A DNA stretch of 64,000 bases from Tenebrio molitor (GCF_963966145.1 NC_091046.1:1550001-1614000); one strand, 5' to 3'; positions 48,950 to 62,494 are shown, numbered from the stretch's first letter. Numbers and translations: made by a program. The notes: generated by a model not told the origin, from the letters alone.

Positions 48950-49165
48950 ATTTCGACACACTTAAACAACCAAACTTTACCGAGTCTCTAAGAACACATA
49001 ATTTTTCCAAGTTTCGGAGACATTGGGGATCAACATTGGGATATAACAAAAACTGGGATAGTGACGAACTTCCAGAAATAATTTTTTATGTTCGAACTTT
49101 TGTTTTTTTTTTAGTATAGCATGATTTTATTTATGCTTACCTTAAGATGCTTAAGGTATTATCAA
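48950..49165. repeat. Dispersed repeat, copy 2 (no MITE)
   Basis: Resembles 46230-46915 without the MITE: ACTTAAACAACCAAACT, TCTAAGAACACATAATTT, GGATATAACAAAAACTGG and TATAGCATGATTTTATTTAT. The uninterrupted ATATAACAAAA region corresponds to the insertion site of MITE 3. Confidence 0.5.
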
Positions 49166-52100
49166 ATAGCTTCAATAGGAAATGGAAGTTTTCGAATTTT
49201 TATTTTTTAGTTATTTGTGTATCAAGGCCAAAAAGCGCATCTTTTTCGCCCGAGCCTGAATTTGTGGCCGAGGCGCAGCCGAGGCTGAAAACAGGCGAGG
49301 ACAAAGGCACTTTTTGGCAGCGGTTAAATTTTTTAGGCCACCGCACGAATTGCGAAGCAAAAGACATCTATCTTTTTCAAATAGATAAATTTATTAATAC
49401 ATATTAACAATTTTTTTAAATAGTATTTGTTATCAGGTTGCCAACAAAACTAGAAATTTACTATTTGCAATACAATTATTTATTTACATAATTTATGGTG
49501 ACAGGACAATTGTCGGTTCTCTTGGTTTTTTTTACTAAAGAGACCAACAGATGGCGCCACGGTCAGCATCCGAAAAAGAGTTACTTTTCGCCCGCTTGTG
49601 CTTGTGTGAATAAAAATTCTCCAATACAATTTAAAAATATCATTTTTATTTTTGCTACAATTTCAAAATTCCATAAAACGTATTTTCTTTATATTCTCTT
49701 CACATTAAGAAGCTCCGGGGCCTCTACCCCTTTTATTATCTGTAAAATTATTATCTGAAAATGTTTCATCCTTCTTATTTTTTTATTTTTATTTTTATTT
49801 TAATGAAAGAACCTGTTCATATTTTTTTTAGTTTATTATTTTATTTTTTTAAATTATTTGTTTTAATTTCTTACTATTTGGTTTTTACGTGTTTAGCTTT
49901 CGGATTTGACTATGACTTAGTTTCTATATTTTCCCTCCTTTAATTGATAAATTGTTTTCAATTTTCAGTTTTCAATAATAATAGAACAATACTTTTCCAA
50001 AAATATCTAACCTGCTCTGCATTACTTGATATAGTTGTCGTCGTAAAATCCAAATTAAAAAAAGCGGCGCTTCCGCAACGTCTCCCAACAGCCCCATCTC
50101 GGTAATTTTTAATCCCCCCAGATAGCTGACCGCACCCCGATAAAATTTGCAGTAGAAACATGATTTTATCTTAATGGCCCCGGAAAAGTTCGCCGCGGCC
50201 TTCGGGCGCGCTTTCCCCGATAAAATCTCCTCCGCCCCCGAAAAGAAAAACAAGTTTACGAGAGATCTGTGTGTGGAGGGCGCAAAGAAAAGCCATTACA
50301 TTCCGGGCTAATATTGCCGTGAAATTAGTGAAATATGGGGCGGGATAGAGAGCCCTCGGCGTCATTAAAGCCCCGCTTCGAGGTATCAGTCGCAGCGAAG
50401 CGTATAAACAGCTCACAATTATGCCGCGTTCTCTCATAAATTCGCTTAGATAAAACGCAACATTTATCTTCTTTTAAAACGGACTCGGAATTATCCCCAT
50501 ATATCCTTCCTGCGATGTTAATCCGGTCGGTGAGCCGCCGCGGCTCGGCCCTCACCGACTCAGCGTTTTTAATGATTTAAAGATGCGCAACGGTGACAAC
50601 GCCGCCGCCAAATTAAAAATCCACGCCCGGAAAAATTCACAGGCTTAACTTCGCACGGGACGACTACCAATTACCGACGAAAAACGGCCGCCGTTTAACC
50701 GGAAGATTAATCGCGACACTGGAATCCGCACCGGAGGATACCCAATCCCGACCCACACAACTCACAAAAAATTCGACCAATAAACAAACCATCACACAAA
50801 ACATTTTACTTCCTCACTCTCATAACAGCTAATAAAAAACAAACAAGAACAATTAAAATATTTTTAAAATGGTAATTACATACTTCTGAAGGCTAGAGGT
50901 GAGCCCACTACACCGCTTACACTCAGATTTATCATTACTGCGCAGCTTCCTGACGTCATATCACGATGAAACCAAGTGCAGAACATAATCAAGGATCGTA
51001 GCTTTGTGATGAACTAGTTTTGAAGAAAATCGATCCATCAGTTTTTGAGTCAACTGGAAACAAACAAACAGACAAAAATTCCAAAAATTGCTTAAATGTC
51101 TTCTGCGTCACGCAAATAACCCAAAAACTTGTTGGAATGTGTAAATGACAGACAATAAGAGATGTGATTTATTTTGCTTGATGATCTCTGTGGCAAATTG
51201 CGATGTGGTGTGACTTCCGGTCGATCACATTCCGAGTGCTCGCCAGTTGAGTAGCCGCCGTAGCCCATTAATCCTTTTTATGCCCTGGGAACGCTCACAT
51301 GAGAAAGTATCTTACCTACGTGCAAAAAGCCGTAGCAATTTTTTGTGGTTGGTCGAGGGCGTTCATTAGGGCCGGTGCGGGTGAATTGTCCCTAGACCTA
51401 ATTAAATAATATATCGATTGGGCCCTAATAAAAGCCTTCCGTGCCTTATCTCCTGTTCAGATGCTTTTTCCCGGCGACCCTTCGCGCAAAAAGAAACATG
51501 CACTTTTTCTAGCACGTACGTTAAAAAATTGTTAATTACGCGAGCGGCGTCACGTAGAGAAGAGTGAGACGTCGCACCCGGTCCCGATCATTTTTTCCGG
51601 CTCACGGTAGATTTTGAAATAATCCGGGGTGCCCCTCCTGTACCGGATGCGGAAAACTTAAGAGAACTTAACACGTGCGGGCGTTGCGCTATTTCATCTG
51701 ATCTGAATCCAATAGGTGGGAAGGATCTTCTTTGTTTCCCAAGTTTCCGCTATATTCGTGCTCTCGAGAGTGTAAATCCTTCTTTTTGTTGGCACAGTTA
51801 GTCGATGCGGGCGCCTTCAGACACCTTCGCGAGGCGCATTTCGAATCCTAAACGAACTCTAACGAACCGCTTATTTTTATATATCAGACAATCTCGTTAG
51901 CTCTTTTATGATATTTACAAACTTCTTCTCCTCTTAACACGACCCAACACGGAAGCCGACCAATCTTCTTTACACCCCTCGTAAACCGACCCCCTTTTCA
52001 GATTTTGCCCAAACACACATTTTTCTGCGGCTTTATGGCCGCGTAAACTTTACGCCCCATGCGAAAATCAATTAGTATTGTTGGGACGTCCAATTAGATT

Positions 52101-53488
52101 TCCGTGGCCGGGGGCGGCGGCGACACCGCTTCTTTTCGCCAAACTCGCAGTCTCCTGTTGCGAGGGGCTCTCTCTTTTATTTCAGCTAAGTGCCGTCGAT
52201 TGATTTATGTTTTATTATTTGCTTCTTTAAAGTGTTTGAACTCGGAACAAAAGCGAATCGAAATGGCCCCGTTTTATGACTTTGCTTCTGGTTACGACAA
52301 ACAAACACAACCAGGATGCACCGACAATATCAAAACAATCAAGCGAGACAGTCTGAGCGCTCTTACGCGGTATCAAGTCCGGTGGTTGGCCGAGGCGTCG
52401 CGGAGGCGTGGCTTGAGAGCGCACTTTACTAATAAACCACGTACGGGTGCGAGTATGGCTGCGAAATCTAGCGGAATATCGTATTGAATGAACGGTGCGA
52501 GGAACTGGAGCGTGTGCAGTTGTTGCAGGTCAAAAGCTCGGAGTGAAAAATATTTGATTTAATCTGTTGTGTAGACAAAGTAATCTGCAGCGATAAAAGT
52601 ACACAAGAAGTCTCGCCTTGCGCTAAATGAGCCAATACGTCATCCCCTTCATGCCTGCACACTGACTAAACTAGGAAAGAAAATAAAATGTTTGACAAAT
52701 AGCGCGCTCGTAAGCAAACATCGAGTCGGGCTGTTTACTCTGCAGATGACAAGTGGCTCCGTCTTTGCACGACCATGTCGATCCATTAGCATAGACGACG
52801 CGAGCATTTTATGAGGGGAATTATGGATTTAGGACTTGTACGGGTGCTTTACTTTGCGCATTACTCAATTACCCTGTCTGCCACCCTTCGATTGCGAGGA
52901 CAGGAGCCAAATTGCCGGGATTCAACAAGACGGCGCGAGCCAGCACACCACACCTCGCTTGTGTTTTTATTTCGTGCAAGCGATCCCAATGCAGTGCGAA
53001 ATCGCTAACCGCAGCCCTTACAGCGCCGCCATAAGCCAATCAGATACGGCTGCAAGTGGGATTTGCGCCCCATTGTTATCTGCGGCTTGCATACTACATT
53101 CAATACACTCCCTGTCTGATATCTGTCTGTAGATAATTTCACACAATGAAATGACAGTTTCGTGTACAACGGGATTTCCTCTAATTCGAGAACAAACACC
53201 CGCTCTGTATCTAATACAGTGAACAAACATATCTTCACCATTCAAGCCAGTGATTTTGAAATCGCGCAACGTGCACCTCGTCGAAGTGGCTATCTTTTCG
53301 CGTTTTCCATCGAATTTTTCGACGTCGATTGGCGATAATTGTTGGCGGATTAACCCGTCTGCACTGGCAGTTTATTGCTTTTGGTCTATTAGTGAGAGGA
53401 CGTGTTTGTGTTCGTGCGCTGATTAATTAATTGCCGAACGAATTATAAATCCAATCGAAGCAAATTGGGTGCGGTGGCGGCGCGATCG
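49166..53488. other. Long gene-poor region
   Basis: AT-rich to about 50000, then GC-rich. No coding region is supported. A segment near 50975-51085 (AAAATCGATCCATCAG, then AAACAAACAAACAGACAAA) looks like the tail of a dispersed retroelement-type repeat, but this is a weak impression. Confidence 0.4.
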
Positions 53489-53680
53489 GAATCACAATAT
53501 AACAAAACCTGCTCAAATGGATCACTACATTTCTTGGTCCGAGTGCCGCGACGCATGATGCGAAGTAAATACAAGAAAAAATTAAAGAATGTCGGTGGAA
53601 ATTCGGGCGAGGCCTCGTCGTGCAAACTTCATCCGCGGCCGCGAGTGCGATACGGTTTCTTTACGCCACTAGTTGCGTAA
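53489..53680 (+). repeat. 192-bp tandem duplication, unit 1
   Basis: Runs from GAATCACAATATAACAAAAC to CACTAGTTGCGTAA and is followed directly by a second unit of the same length. One frame is open through all 63 codons and ends in TAA. Confidence 0.92.
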
Positions 53681-53872
53681 GAATCACAATATAACAAAAC
53701 CTGTTCAAATGGATCACAACATTCCTTGGTCCGAGTGCCGCGACGCATGATGCGAAGTAAATACAAGAAAGAATTAAAGAATGTCGGTGGAAATTCGGGC
53801 GAGGCCTCGTCGTGCAGACTTCACTCGCGGCCGCGAGTGCGGTATGGTTTCTTTACGCCACTAGTTGCGTAA
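53681..53872 (+). repeat. 192-bp tandem duplication, unit 2
   Basis: Same 192 bp with roughly a dozen substitutions and no indel. The corresponding frame is also open and ends at the same TAA. Length is a multiple of three, but the changes include both synonymous and replacement types, and I see no start, splice site or homology, so I do not call a gene. Confidence 0.92.
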
Positions 53873-56800
53873 ATGCCTGTTTGTGCAACTAGACTAGGAA
53901 TGAATCGGTGGGAAAGTTTTTTGTAGGTTTTTCGTCTTTTGCAAACAAATTAATTTCCTAATGCACGGCAAATCGGCGTTCTCCGACTCGTACAAATTGA
54001 ATTTGCGCTCTACTTAGAGCGAAGTTGGGGCCTCGTTTAATTCGTAGCTTAAATCTTAATTCGTTCGATATGAAAAATACGCCTCACCGGAAACTTTGGC
54101 GAACTTTCCGAATTTATCCGGCCTCTCGAACAAACCGTCGCCGCCGCCGTACGCAGGCAACTATAAAGCCGATGATTACGGAGATCTCTGATTAATGATG
54201 ATCGAGAAATAACAGTTAAATCGTCTCCCCACGTTGGGAGATAAAGCCGACACCTCCCTTGATTAATGTCGAGACTCACGCAAATCATATTAACATATTA
54301 GACGCCCTCCGGCACTAACAACTCGCGATTTCGTTGTTTTCTCTTCGAGAGATTAATAACACGTGCCGCCTTTGATTAAACACCTAATCACGGCGGGGAG
54401 AGACGGGGGCGGCGCGGCGACAAAAATCCACCAACTTCTCCGCGACGCGAGCATAACATCTCAATTTTTCATGTGGAACAATGTCCCGTGAAGCTCCAGT
54501 CCTGCTTTGCATTTTTGGAATGTCGTCGATTTGCCAGGGCAATTACCCCTTTGTTTCGTCGTGTCTTTCCTGTTGTCTCCTGCCTTTGAGGACCGCCGGA
54601 CAATTGCTTCCTGCGCCCCACCCGAACAACAAAAGCTCGAATAATTTATTCACACAAAGTGGATACTCGTGAGCTTTAATAAATCAGTTTAGGATTTCCG
54701 TATTTTCCTGGCATTTACACTTAGTCCTCGCAAAACAACGGTCCCAACATCGGCTCCGGGTCCTGGAACAGCGTTGTTTTATGCCGAGGCAACAAGTAAA
54801 TCATGAATTGTTGATTCGCTCCGTACCGGATTCTATGCAAACGACAGTTAAGTGCAGGATTGAATATCTATGTCTAAACAATGCTCCGGAGCCGAGCCCC
54901 GCCGCCCCCGGGCTGTTGATTCTGGATCGAATGCCCTCAGCACACAGACCGAAGCCGCCCCCGACCCTCGCGACTGCACGCAATTAAAGACGGCGAGTTT
55001 GTGAGTCACAATTTATCGAGGATGGTGCGAATGTGGAGGCGGGCGCGACAAATATAAAAAGGCGATTCTGTAACGCCGTCGAAAATGAGATTATAAATTC
55101 AGTTATAAATTTTATCGAGATAAATTTGCATGGAAAACGAACTGCACGGAATTGAATCCAGTCGCAGGAAGAGGAATAATATTGCACACATAAAACAGGG
55201 CGGGGTGGCTCCACCGAAGATTAAAAACATTTGTACAGTCGCAGTGTGGAGGCGCGCACCGTCTTGTACTATCACAGTTGTAACGGATCAACTACAAGCG
55301 GCTGTTTTATGTTAATTTCGGAGTATCTGTCAGACGGAGCTTCGAGTTTTGTTCCGACATGCAGTCCTGGAAAATCCTTAAAATGCAGACACGCAGCTCG
55401 TCTTCACGCAAGTCTAGCGACTCCTGCGATACTATCTGCACTATTTATATTATCTCATGTACCCCCAACAACTTTGTACACGTTAGCGCATTAATCAGGG
55501 GAAACACACTGGTGCAAGACAAATTGCTTGATCCAGAGAAAAAAATTGAAAATTTATTTTAAAGGGGGGCACGGCATCGAGGCCGCGGGTATTGAAGCGA
55601 CGAGTAAAAAAGCGAGGCGAGTTTTGTGGTGGCCACCCATCCAAATATTAACCGCGGCGGGGATTGCTTGAGCTCTCAGATCGAAGATAATTAGTGCTGG
55701 AAGGTGGCGGGAGCGGCGCAAGTTATTCCAAAAATTGTATTTTTTTATAAGTGTTGGGTTCTTGTGTTTGGGGGGGTGAAAATGTAGTGGGAGGTCTCCT
55801 TGTGGCGTCTTAAGTAATTACTCGCATCGGAGTTATGGGAAATTTTAAGGAGCTTATCTGGGATAAGAATCGTCGAAAGTTGTCGGCCGTTCGCGTTACG
55901 TCACGCCACATTGGCCCTCTCGAGGTGGAGTGCGCCTCCTCGGAGAAAGTTTAGAGATTGCAACGGATTAAGGGGGTTAGAGAGCCGGTATCGCGGAATC
56001 AATTAGTGGGCGAGAAGGAGAGAGAGGGGTGCACACCACACGCACACGCACGTCCCACTCGAGCAGAGGCCGCGATAAGAGAGTGAATCATGGAGGGCCG
56101 TCGGTGTGTCGGCGTCACGCGCCCGGACTACATATCATGGGGCCCCACCCTAAGCACAGATTTGGTATTGACAAACGCTATTGTTGGATCGTATAAATTG
56201 TATTTCGGCTGACGTTTTGCGTGTGTCGACACGGTCCAGCCGTTCCGGAACGAAATGAGTAATGACACCGATCGCGATCGCTTATCTGGCATTCAACAGC
56301 GCCCGGGCGGAAGCGCCGCCGCCGGGGCGGAAGCCACCCTGGGAGGACCAAGGAGTCCGCCCGCCGACATGGAATTATCACCCACTGCTAAACCAAACAA
56401 CACGCTGGCCTGCTCCGCAACAAACCATCATAAGCATTATTATTATCATCATTTTATGCGGCCTCGATGCTGTGTCACTTCTTCCATGATAAGAAGATTT
56501 TATCTGAGGCGCTGTAGTTACGTTTTTCAGCCCACTTTGTGCAAAATGCACCCGAGTCGGTAATGCAGTTGTCTCGCTCTGCGCCGGCGATACAACCTTG
56601 AAATAAATTAAAAAGCGAATAGATCCCTCCGCGGAGTGTGAGGGCGAGACATGCAACGAACTCGCAACAATAAAGCAGAACTTGAACTTTCCTCCTCAAC
56701 GCACGCCGCCCACACCTCGCACAATCTACAAATCTCACTTGTGCCCAAGGTTTTTCCTAATTAGAGGGAGTGCACGCTTTCAGCGCACCGATTACGCCTA

Positions 56801-57355
56801 ATAGCGCACTCCGACCGCGATTATTTTTTATATCGGTTATTTTTGCAGCGCCGCCCCTCCCTAATTAATATGGTTGATAGTGACAGATTTCTGTAACGGA
56901 CCATTGCCATCCACTCGCGGCGCCCTAACGACCTGAGTCATAGTGAGGCGACGTTTTCAACCCGGAAAATGCGTAACATCATGTTTATTGATGACGACTG
57001 ACAGCTGAAATTTCCACGAGCGATTTCCAAAAAAAACCACCTCCGAGGGTTTGATCAATCCGCAGGCTCTTTGTGGCGTCCCTCCCGGGAAATTCCCGCG
57101 AGTACTTGGCGAGATGAAGAATTAAAACTGAGAGGATTCAGATGCTACGTCCGCGTCTATCTATTTCCTCTATGATTAATGTGTCCTATTGAATCGGGGT
57201 GGCGCGGATCGGCGCTTCACCCCCTGCTTATCTCCAATTGTAATTAGCACGTACAAAACAAACGGGCCGGGGGTGTGTACACGGTTTGCGCACAAATTCA
57301 CCCTCCTTGGGGCCGCATTTGCATGATAATGGGAGGTACAAGATTTTGCAAAAAT
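53873..57355. other. GC-rich gene-poor region
   Basis: No supported gene, RNA or mobile element. Many short open frames on both strands are consistent with high GC content. Confidence 0.4.
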
Positions 57356-57360
57356 TTCAC

Positions 57361-57390
57361 CGAATCCAGAAGTGCAGCGCCTGATGAATT
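57361..57390 (+). repeat. Isolated minisatellite unit
   Basis: GAATCCAGAAGTGCAGCG followed by CCTGATGAAT matches the opening unit of the tract at 59460 almost perfectly, 2.1 kb away from it. Confidence 0.65.
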
Positions 57391-59440
57391 GCAAGTAAAG
57401 TGTAGGAAACCTTCCTCGGGGCTACATTAGTGTGGCAACGAGGGAAGAATAATCGGGACGCGTTTCGAGAGTGCAGGTGATGAGTCAAGGTCACCGCGTG
57501 AGGCCTACCGGGAATGTTTAGTGAAATTCTTTGTAGCGTTGTTAATCGGCGCTAAATGAGTTGGAGTGAAGGTTAGGGTATGTCAGTGTAAATTTCCGTT
57601 TTTGGGACGGTTTAGGGTGATTGTGGCACGGACGGCCCTGTGCTAACGAAGGGAGCGGATTACGGCGCGAATGCCAATGTCGGGTCGTGCACCCTTATAA
57701 AAATGAATAGCATTTTCGCCCTCGGCGCCGAGAAAATCCCATGTTGACACCAGCTCCTTCACACACGAACACTGCGAAAAAATAGAAAGAAAATAAGGCA
57801 TCTCGAGGCTTAGCGTGAAAGAGGAGCTTCTTTAAAGAGAAGCGAGTAAAGCGTAAAGCACTACTCTTTCACACAGACACGGGCTCCGGTTTGCTTGCGT
57901 CTCAATTCACATTATAAGATTCGACGCTAAATAAAAGAAAACCTCCTGCTGAATATTTTATTAGGGACGCTTTATTTCAAACACTTTTAGCTTTTTTCCA
58001 GGAGAGGGCCGAGAGCCTTTAAGCCGCGCTACTCTGGCGCTCCTTCATTAATTAGGGGGCTTTGTGCGGTGCGACGATGGCGCATAGATTAAATCAGTTG
58101 GAGATCCGCGATCGGCGAAGAGAAAGACTCGCGGAATCTCGCGCTTTGTACGCGAATCACGCCGCCAAGTGTCATTTCGGTTGTCTAACGGCGATCTATT
58201 ATCGTGGAATGATGTTTACCTATTTGTAATTGATTGCCGGCGATAAAGGCAGATTGGTGCTCATAACACACGAGCATTAAGCCAGCGACGGCCTTTGTGT
58301 ACATGATTTACTTACAAATTGAACGTAATCTCCGCCAGATCGATCCGCACCGTCAATTCCCTCCTATTTACATTTAATTATCGAATAAAAACAAACGGGA
58401 AAACAATGGCGGCCTCTCCCCCACTCCAATTAATTACCGTCAAAACTCGACGGGAGCGTCTCTTTTTCGCGCCACCGCGATTAATCCACGCCAATTAGCC
58501 GAACAACACCTCTCCGCGTGCATAAGTGAATTGGAAGAAGAGAGAGCGAGAGGAAAGCTCCTGGACAACTATAATTCAAGAAAATTACCAGAGGAGCTCC
58601 GAGAATCGCTTCATCCCCTAATCTTAAATGCAATCTTTTATTTTGTTTTGTCGGTGGATCCGAGTCAATCTGGACCGTTCCCTATTCAGACGTCCTTATT
58701 CCGGTTCTTGCGCGGCCCGATGAACACATTAACAGCTTTAGACAGGAGCCGGAGAGCCGATCTCCTTATGCTAATCAGTCTCGGACGGCTTAAGCGAGAG
58801 ATGGAGGCTCTTCCAGATTTTATCGCCGGATTCGCCCCAAGAAAAAACAAAAAGGAGGGTTATTGTTCCGGAGCTGGAACCGGAATTAACTGTCAAACTA
58901 TTTTTTACAACTTTGTTGCAGGAAACGCATCCATTAGGGTCGGAATTGCAGTGCCAACGTTATCAGCAAATGAAAAATAATAGCTGGCGGCAACGTGATT
59001 ATCATAATTCCATAAACACGATCCAGAAGTGAAGCAATTCCATCAACACAATGTACGAGTAAAAGGCAATCATCTTGGGTGACTTGCGTTGTGCATTTGC
59101 AGATCATGCGTGCGGGCCCGGAGACGTTCGCTCCAGATTACCTGTTCACGATAAACCGGATTATCGACAGACACCGGAGCAATCCGTCCGGAATTTGTTG
59201 ATTCTGGCCGTGGCATGGCTTCAATCCATCCCACTTAAGATTTGGCTCTTTAACAATTGTTATTCTCCGGAAAAACTTCCCGTCTAACTCGATTATGGCA
59301 CCTAGTGGATTAGCAAAGCAATCGGAAGATTTGAGGAATAAATCACCGGATTGTTTGTTCGCAACTCAATCACTACCAGCTAAAAAGATTAAGAGAATGT
59401 CTTAACACAATTAAGAATTACATTAATCAGAGATTCGATT
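57391..59440. other. GC-rich gene-poor region
   Basis: No supported gene. A 149-codon open frame at 58531-58980 begins at TTG and has no recognisable domain; see the rejected list. Confidence 0.4.
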
Positions 59441-59449
59441 AAAACTGAC

Positions 59450-60030
59450 CGGAAATGCAACGATTCCAGAAGTGCAGCGTCTGATGAATCTAGAATGAAG
59501 CGACCATAGATGTTACAATTGAGGCACCAGAACTGCAGCGAATAGCAAACCAGTAGTGCAGTGACCACAGTAGTGAATCCAGCAGTGCTGCGGTCTCAAC
59601 ACTAAAGCTAGAAATGCATTCACTAGTGATTCGGCAGTTCAGTGATCTCACTGCAGCGACTGTCCAAATGAGAATGTAGTGATTGTCGTAGTGAATCTAG
59701 GAGTGCAGCAATCGCAGTAGCGAATCCAGAAGTGCATTGTCTGGTGAATCTAGCAATCGCGGTTGCGAAGCCAGAAATGTAGTAAATGGTGAACCAGTAG
59801 TGCAGCGATCGCAATTGCAAGGTCAGAACTACATTAACTAGTGATTCGGCAGTTCAGGAATCGCGAGACCACATCGATCGTGTAGCAATGACGGAAGTGC
59901 AGTGTGTGATGTACTGAGAACGTAACGATCACAATGGCGACGCCAGAACTACAATGACTGATGAAATGGGAATGTAGTGATCGTCGTGGTGAATCTAGAA
60001 GTGCGGCGAATAGTGAATCTAGAGCGAAGT
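59450..60030 (+). repeat. Diverged minisatellite tract 1
   Basis: Imperfect units of about 28 bp built on GTGAATCTAGAAGTGCAGCG alternating with ATCGCAGTA-type spacers. A larger period is marked by ACTAGTGATTCGGCAGTTCA at 59622 and 59837, 215 bp apart. Confidence 0.85.
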
Positions 60031-61414
60031 ACAACAATAAGAATATCGAAGGGTTCGGATTGGTGCGGCGCAGCTATAAAAATCGATGGCAGATCGTTTC
60101 TGTGAAATGTTTGTCGATTTGATATCTAGAGTTACATAAAGCTGGATTAAAAAGTAAAGCTGAATAAACCCCCATTAGGTTCATTGATTCCCCTATTACT
60201 GTTGGTAAGTGAATTACTCGTAATAACTCCACAAACTCGGGTCACATAAATCGTGCATGTTCAGTATTTTCAATAATGAACGAACAATAATGCCGGCGAT
60301 TATTCGAGCCAAAGCGCTCAGATAAATATTAATCCATCGAAAAGTGATCTAATCGCTAAACCGCGCCGTCACCGTCCTACGTGACAGACATACACTAGCT
60401 CATTAGCTAATCGGATCGGCTTCCCCCAGGACAACGCCCCACGGAATAAAACTATCCAGACCCGAGTGAATGCATAAATTCGTGTATATTTAACGTCGGT
60501 GGCGGCGGCCCGGAGAGCATCTGTTTTAAATAGAGGCGGCGATTAAAATTTAAAATGTCGTTATTTGACGTAATGCGGGCCGCACGGTTTTTCGCATTTA
60601 TTTTTTAATCGTCTAAAAAGTTCAAACGGTGAAGACGGACGCCCTAAACGGATTACGGCGCGGTAATTTAGGGCGCTCGCTTTATCGGCAATGCAAATTT
60701 TTGACAAACGGGGGAAAGACTGGAGTGTTGAAGTGCGTCGCTCGCGCCCATGCGGCATTCATCCCGGGGTCGTTGCAATTAATTCCCGCAACGGTTTCGT
60801 TTCAACTCTCCATCCCGAAACTTATCCGGCCAAGTTCGCAAACCGGGCCGCCGCAAATTGCTCAAAGAATTTATCGACGCAACAAATTTTAACGAGATTA
60901 GACGGCGAGAGGCGCCACCCCGAGGCGAAGGGTTGCTTGCATTTTTCGACCGCGAATAAACATGACAATGGTAATCCGCGGCCGGATGGCCATTGTGTAA
61001 CAGAAGGAGCACCGTTTCAGATTTCCAATCCTTTGAAGCGACCACCTGACAAGCCAGATCCGAGAGGATTTCCTTGTCAGACGTGAAGTTTGAGTGGATT
61101 TTACCTAAACACGTGTATATATATATATATATATGGCATCCATCCGAGCGTGAACGACGAGAATGAACTGTTGCATCTCACGTCAGATGCATTACGCCTG
61201 GGTTTGACACGTTTCACGTTTGATATAATAACAGGGCCGCATTTCGGTAACGGGGCTCGACGTCGCATAATACTTACTAATTGACTTTGAAGTTAACCGG
61301 ATTCAATTTGGAAGTTGGTACACCTGCGATAAATACACAAGTTGTTCGTGAACGGCCGCGAATTATTCATAAATGCATAAATACACGTCAGTTGAAACGT
61401 TCGTCAAACGCAAA
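60031..61414. other. Unique DNA between minisatellite tracts
   Basis: No supported gene. Contains only the (TA)n run and short open frames that look like chance. Confidence 0.4.
61116..61134 (+). repeat. (TA)n microsatellite
   Basis: An uninterrupted run of alternating T and A of 19 bases. Confidence 0.9.
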
Positions 61415-61630
61415 ATTAGACGGGAAATGCGCGGATGCCCTTCGGCTATCCGACGCACCTTCCGCTTTAACTCCACTTTCGCCAGTCATTTGCATTTTTC
61501 GACTGCAATCCTTTCAATCTAGCTCCTGATCCTTGGAAGTTCCGCCTCGATGCGTTCGCTGCTTTGCATTCGTTGCGCTTCGCCGTTGAACGCGGAATCA
61601 AGAAAACAATCCCGTTTCTGATAAAATCGT
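61415..61630 (+). repeat. Duplicated unique block, copy 1
   Basis: From ATTAGACGGGAAATG through GCGGAATCAAGAAAA. Shares long stretches with 62268-62492, for example GGATGCCCTTCGGCTATCCG. Confidence 0.88.
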
Positions 61631-62230
61631 TATTCTAATGCATCCAAGTGAAGCTACCGCAATTACGACAACAGAAGTGCAGCGAATGGTAAACCAGAAA
61701 CGTAGAGAAACGATTCAAATGGCGACACCAGAAGTGCAGTCAGCAATGCAGCGATCACAGAAGTTTAGTCATCGTGGTAGTGAATCTAGAAGTGCAGCGA
61801 ATCCAGAAGTACAGCATCTAGAGTGAAGGGATCGTAGATGTTGCAATTGTGATATGAGAGGTGTAGTAAACAAGAAGTGCAGCGATCGCACCAGTGAATC
61901 CAGAACGTAGATTGATCGAAACAGCAAAGTCAGAAATACCGCAACTAGTGATTCAGTGGTTTAGTGGAGAGCAATAATGGGTGTGGCGATCGTAGTAGTG
62001 AATCTAGGGAGTGCGACGATGAGAGCAGCGAAACCAGGAGTGTCGCGATCGCAGTAGTGAATCTAAAAGTGCAAGATCTGATAAATCTGGAGTGAGGCAA
62101 TCATAGAAATGCAGTGAATATAGTAAACAAGAACACAGTAGTGAATTCAGAAGTTAGAAGCTAGAAATACATCAACTAGTGATTCAATAGTTCAGTGGTG
62201 AACATAGGAGCGCGGTGATCGCAATAGCAA
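61630..62230 (+). repeat. Diverged minisatellite tract 2
   Basis: Same family as tract 1 (GTGAATCTAGAAGTGCAGCG and AACCAGAAGTG units). A larger period is marked by ACTAGTGATTCA at 61944 and 62175, 231 bp apart. Confidence 0.85.
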
Positions 62231-62267
62231 CGTTCACCAAGAGCCTGTACGACGGCTTTCCCTCAAA

Positions 62268-62492
62268 ATTAGACGGGAAATGAGCGTCCGACGGACGGAT
62301 GCCCTTCGGCTATCCGACGCACCTTCCGCTTTAGCTCCACTCTCGCCAGTCGTTTGCGTTTTTCGACTGCATCCAATCCTTCCAGTCCCGCTCCTGATCC
62401 TTTGAAGTTCCGAGTCGGCTCGTTCGCTGTTTTGCATTCATTGCGCTCCGCCGTTATGCCAGCGGAATCAAGAAAATAATTCCACTTCTGAT
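62268..62492 (+). repeat. Duplicated unique block, copy 2
   Basis: Second copy of 61415-61630 in direct orientation, with a short insertion (GTCCGACGGAC) and scattered substitutions. Together the copies bracket minisatellite tract 2. Confidence 0.88.
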
Positions 62493-62494
62493 GG

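Noticed and set aside
58531..58980. 149-codon open frame in GC-rich DNA
   Set aside because: It begins at TTG, has no recognisable domain, splice signals or nearby promoter, and such lengths arise by chance in this region.
61638..61826. 62-codon frame in minisatellite tract 2
   Set aside because: It is an accidental frame through repeat units and is not preserved in tract 1.
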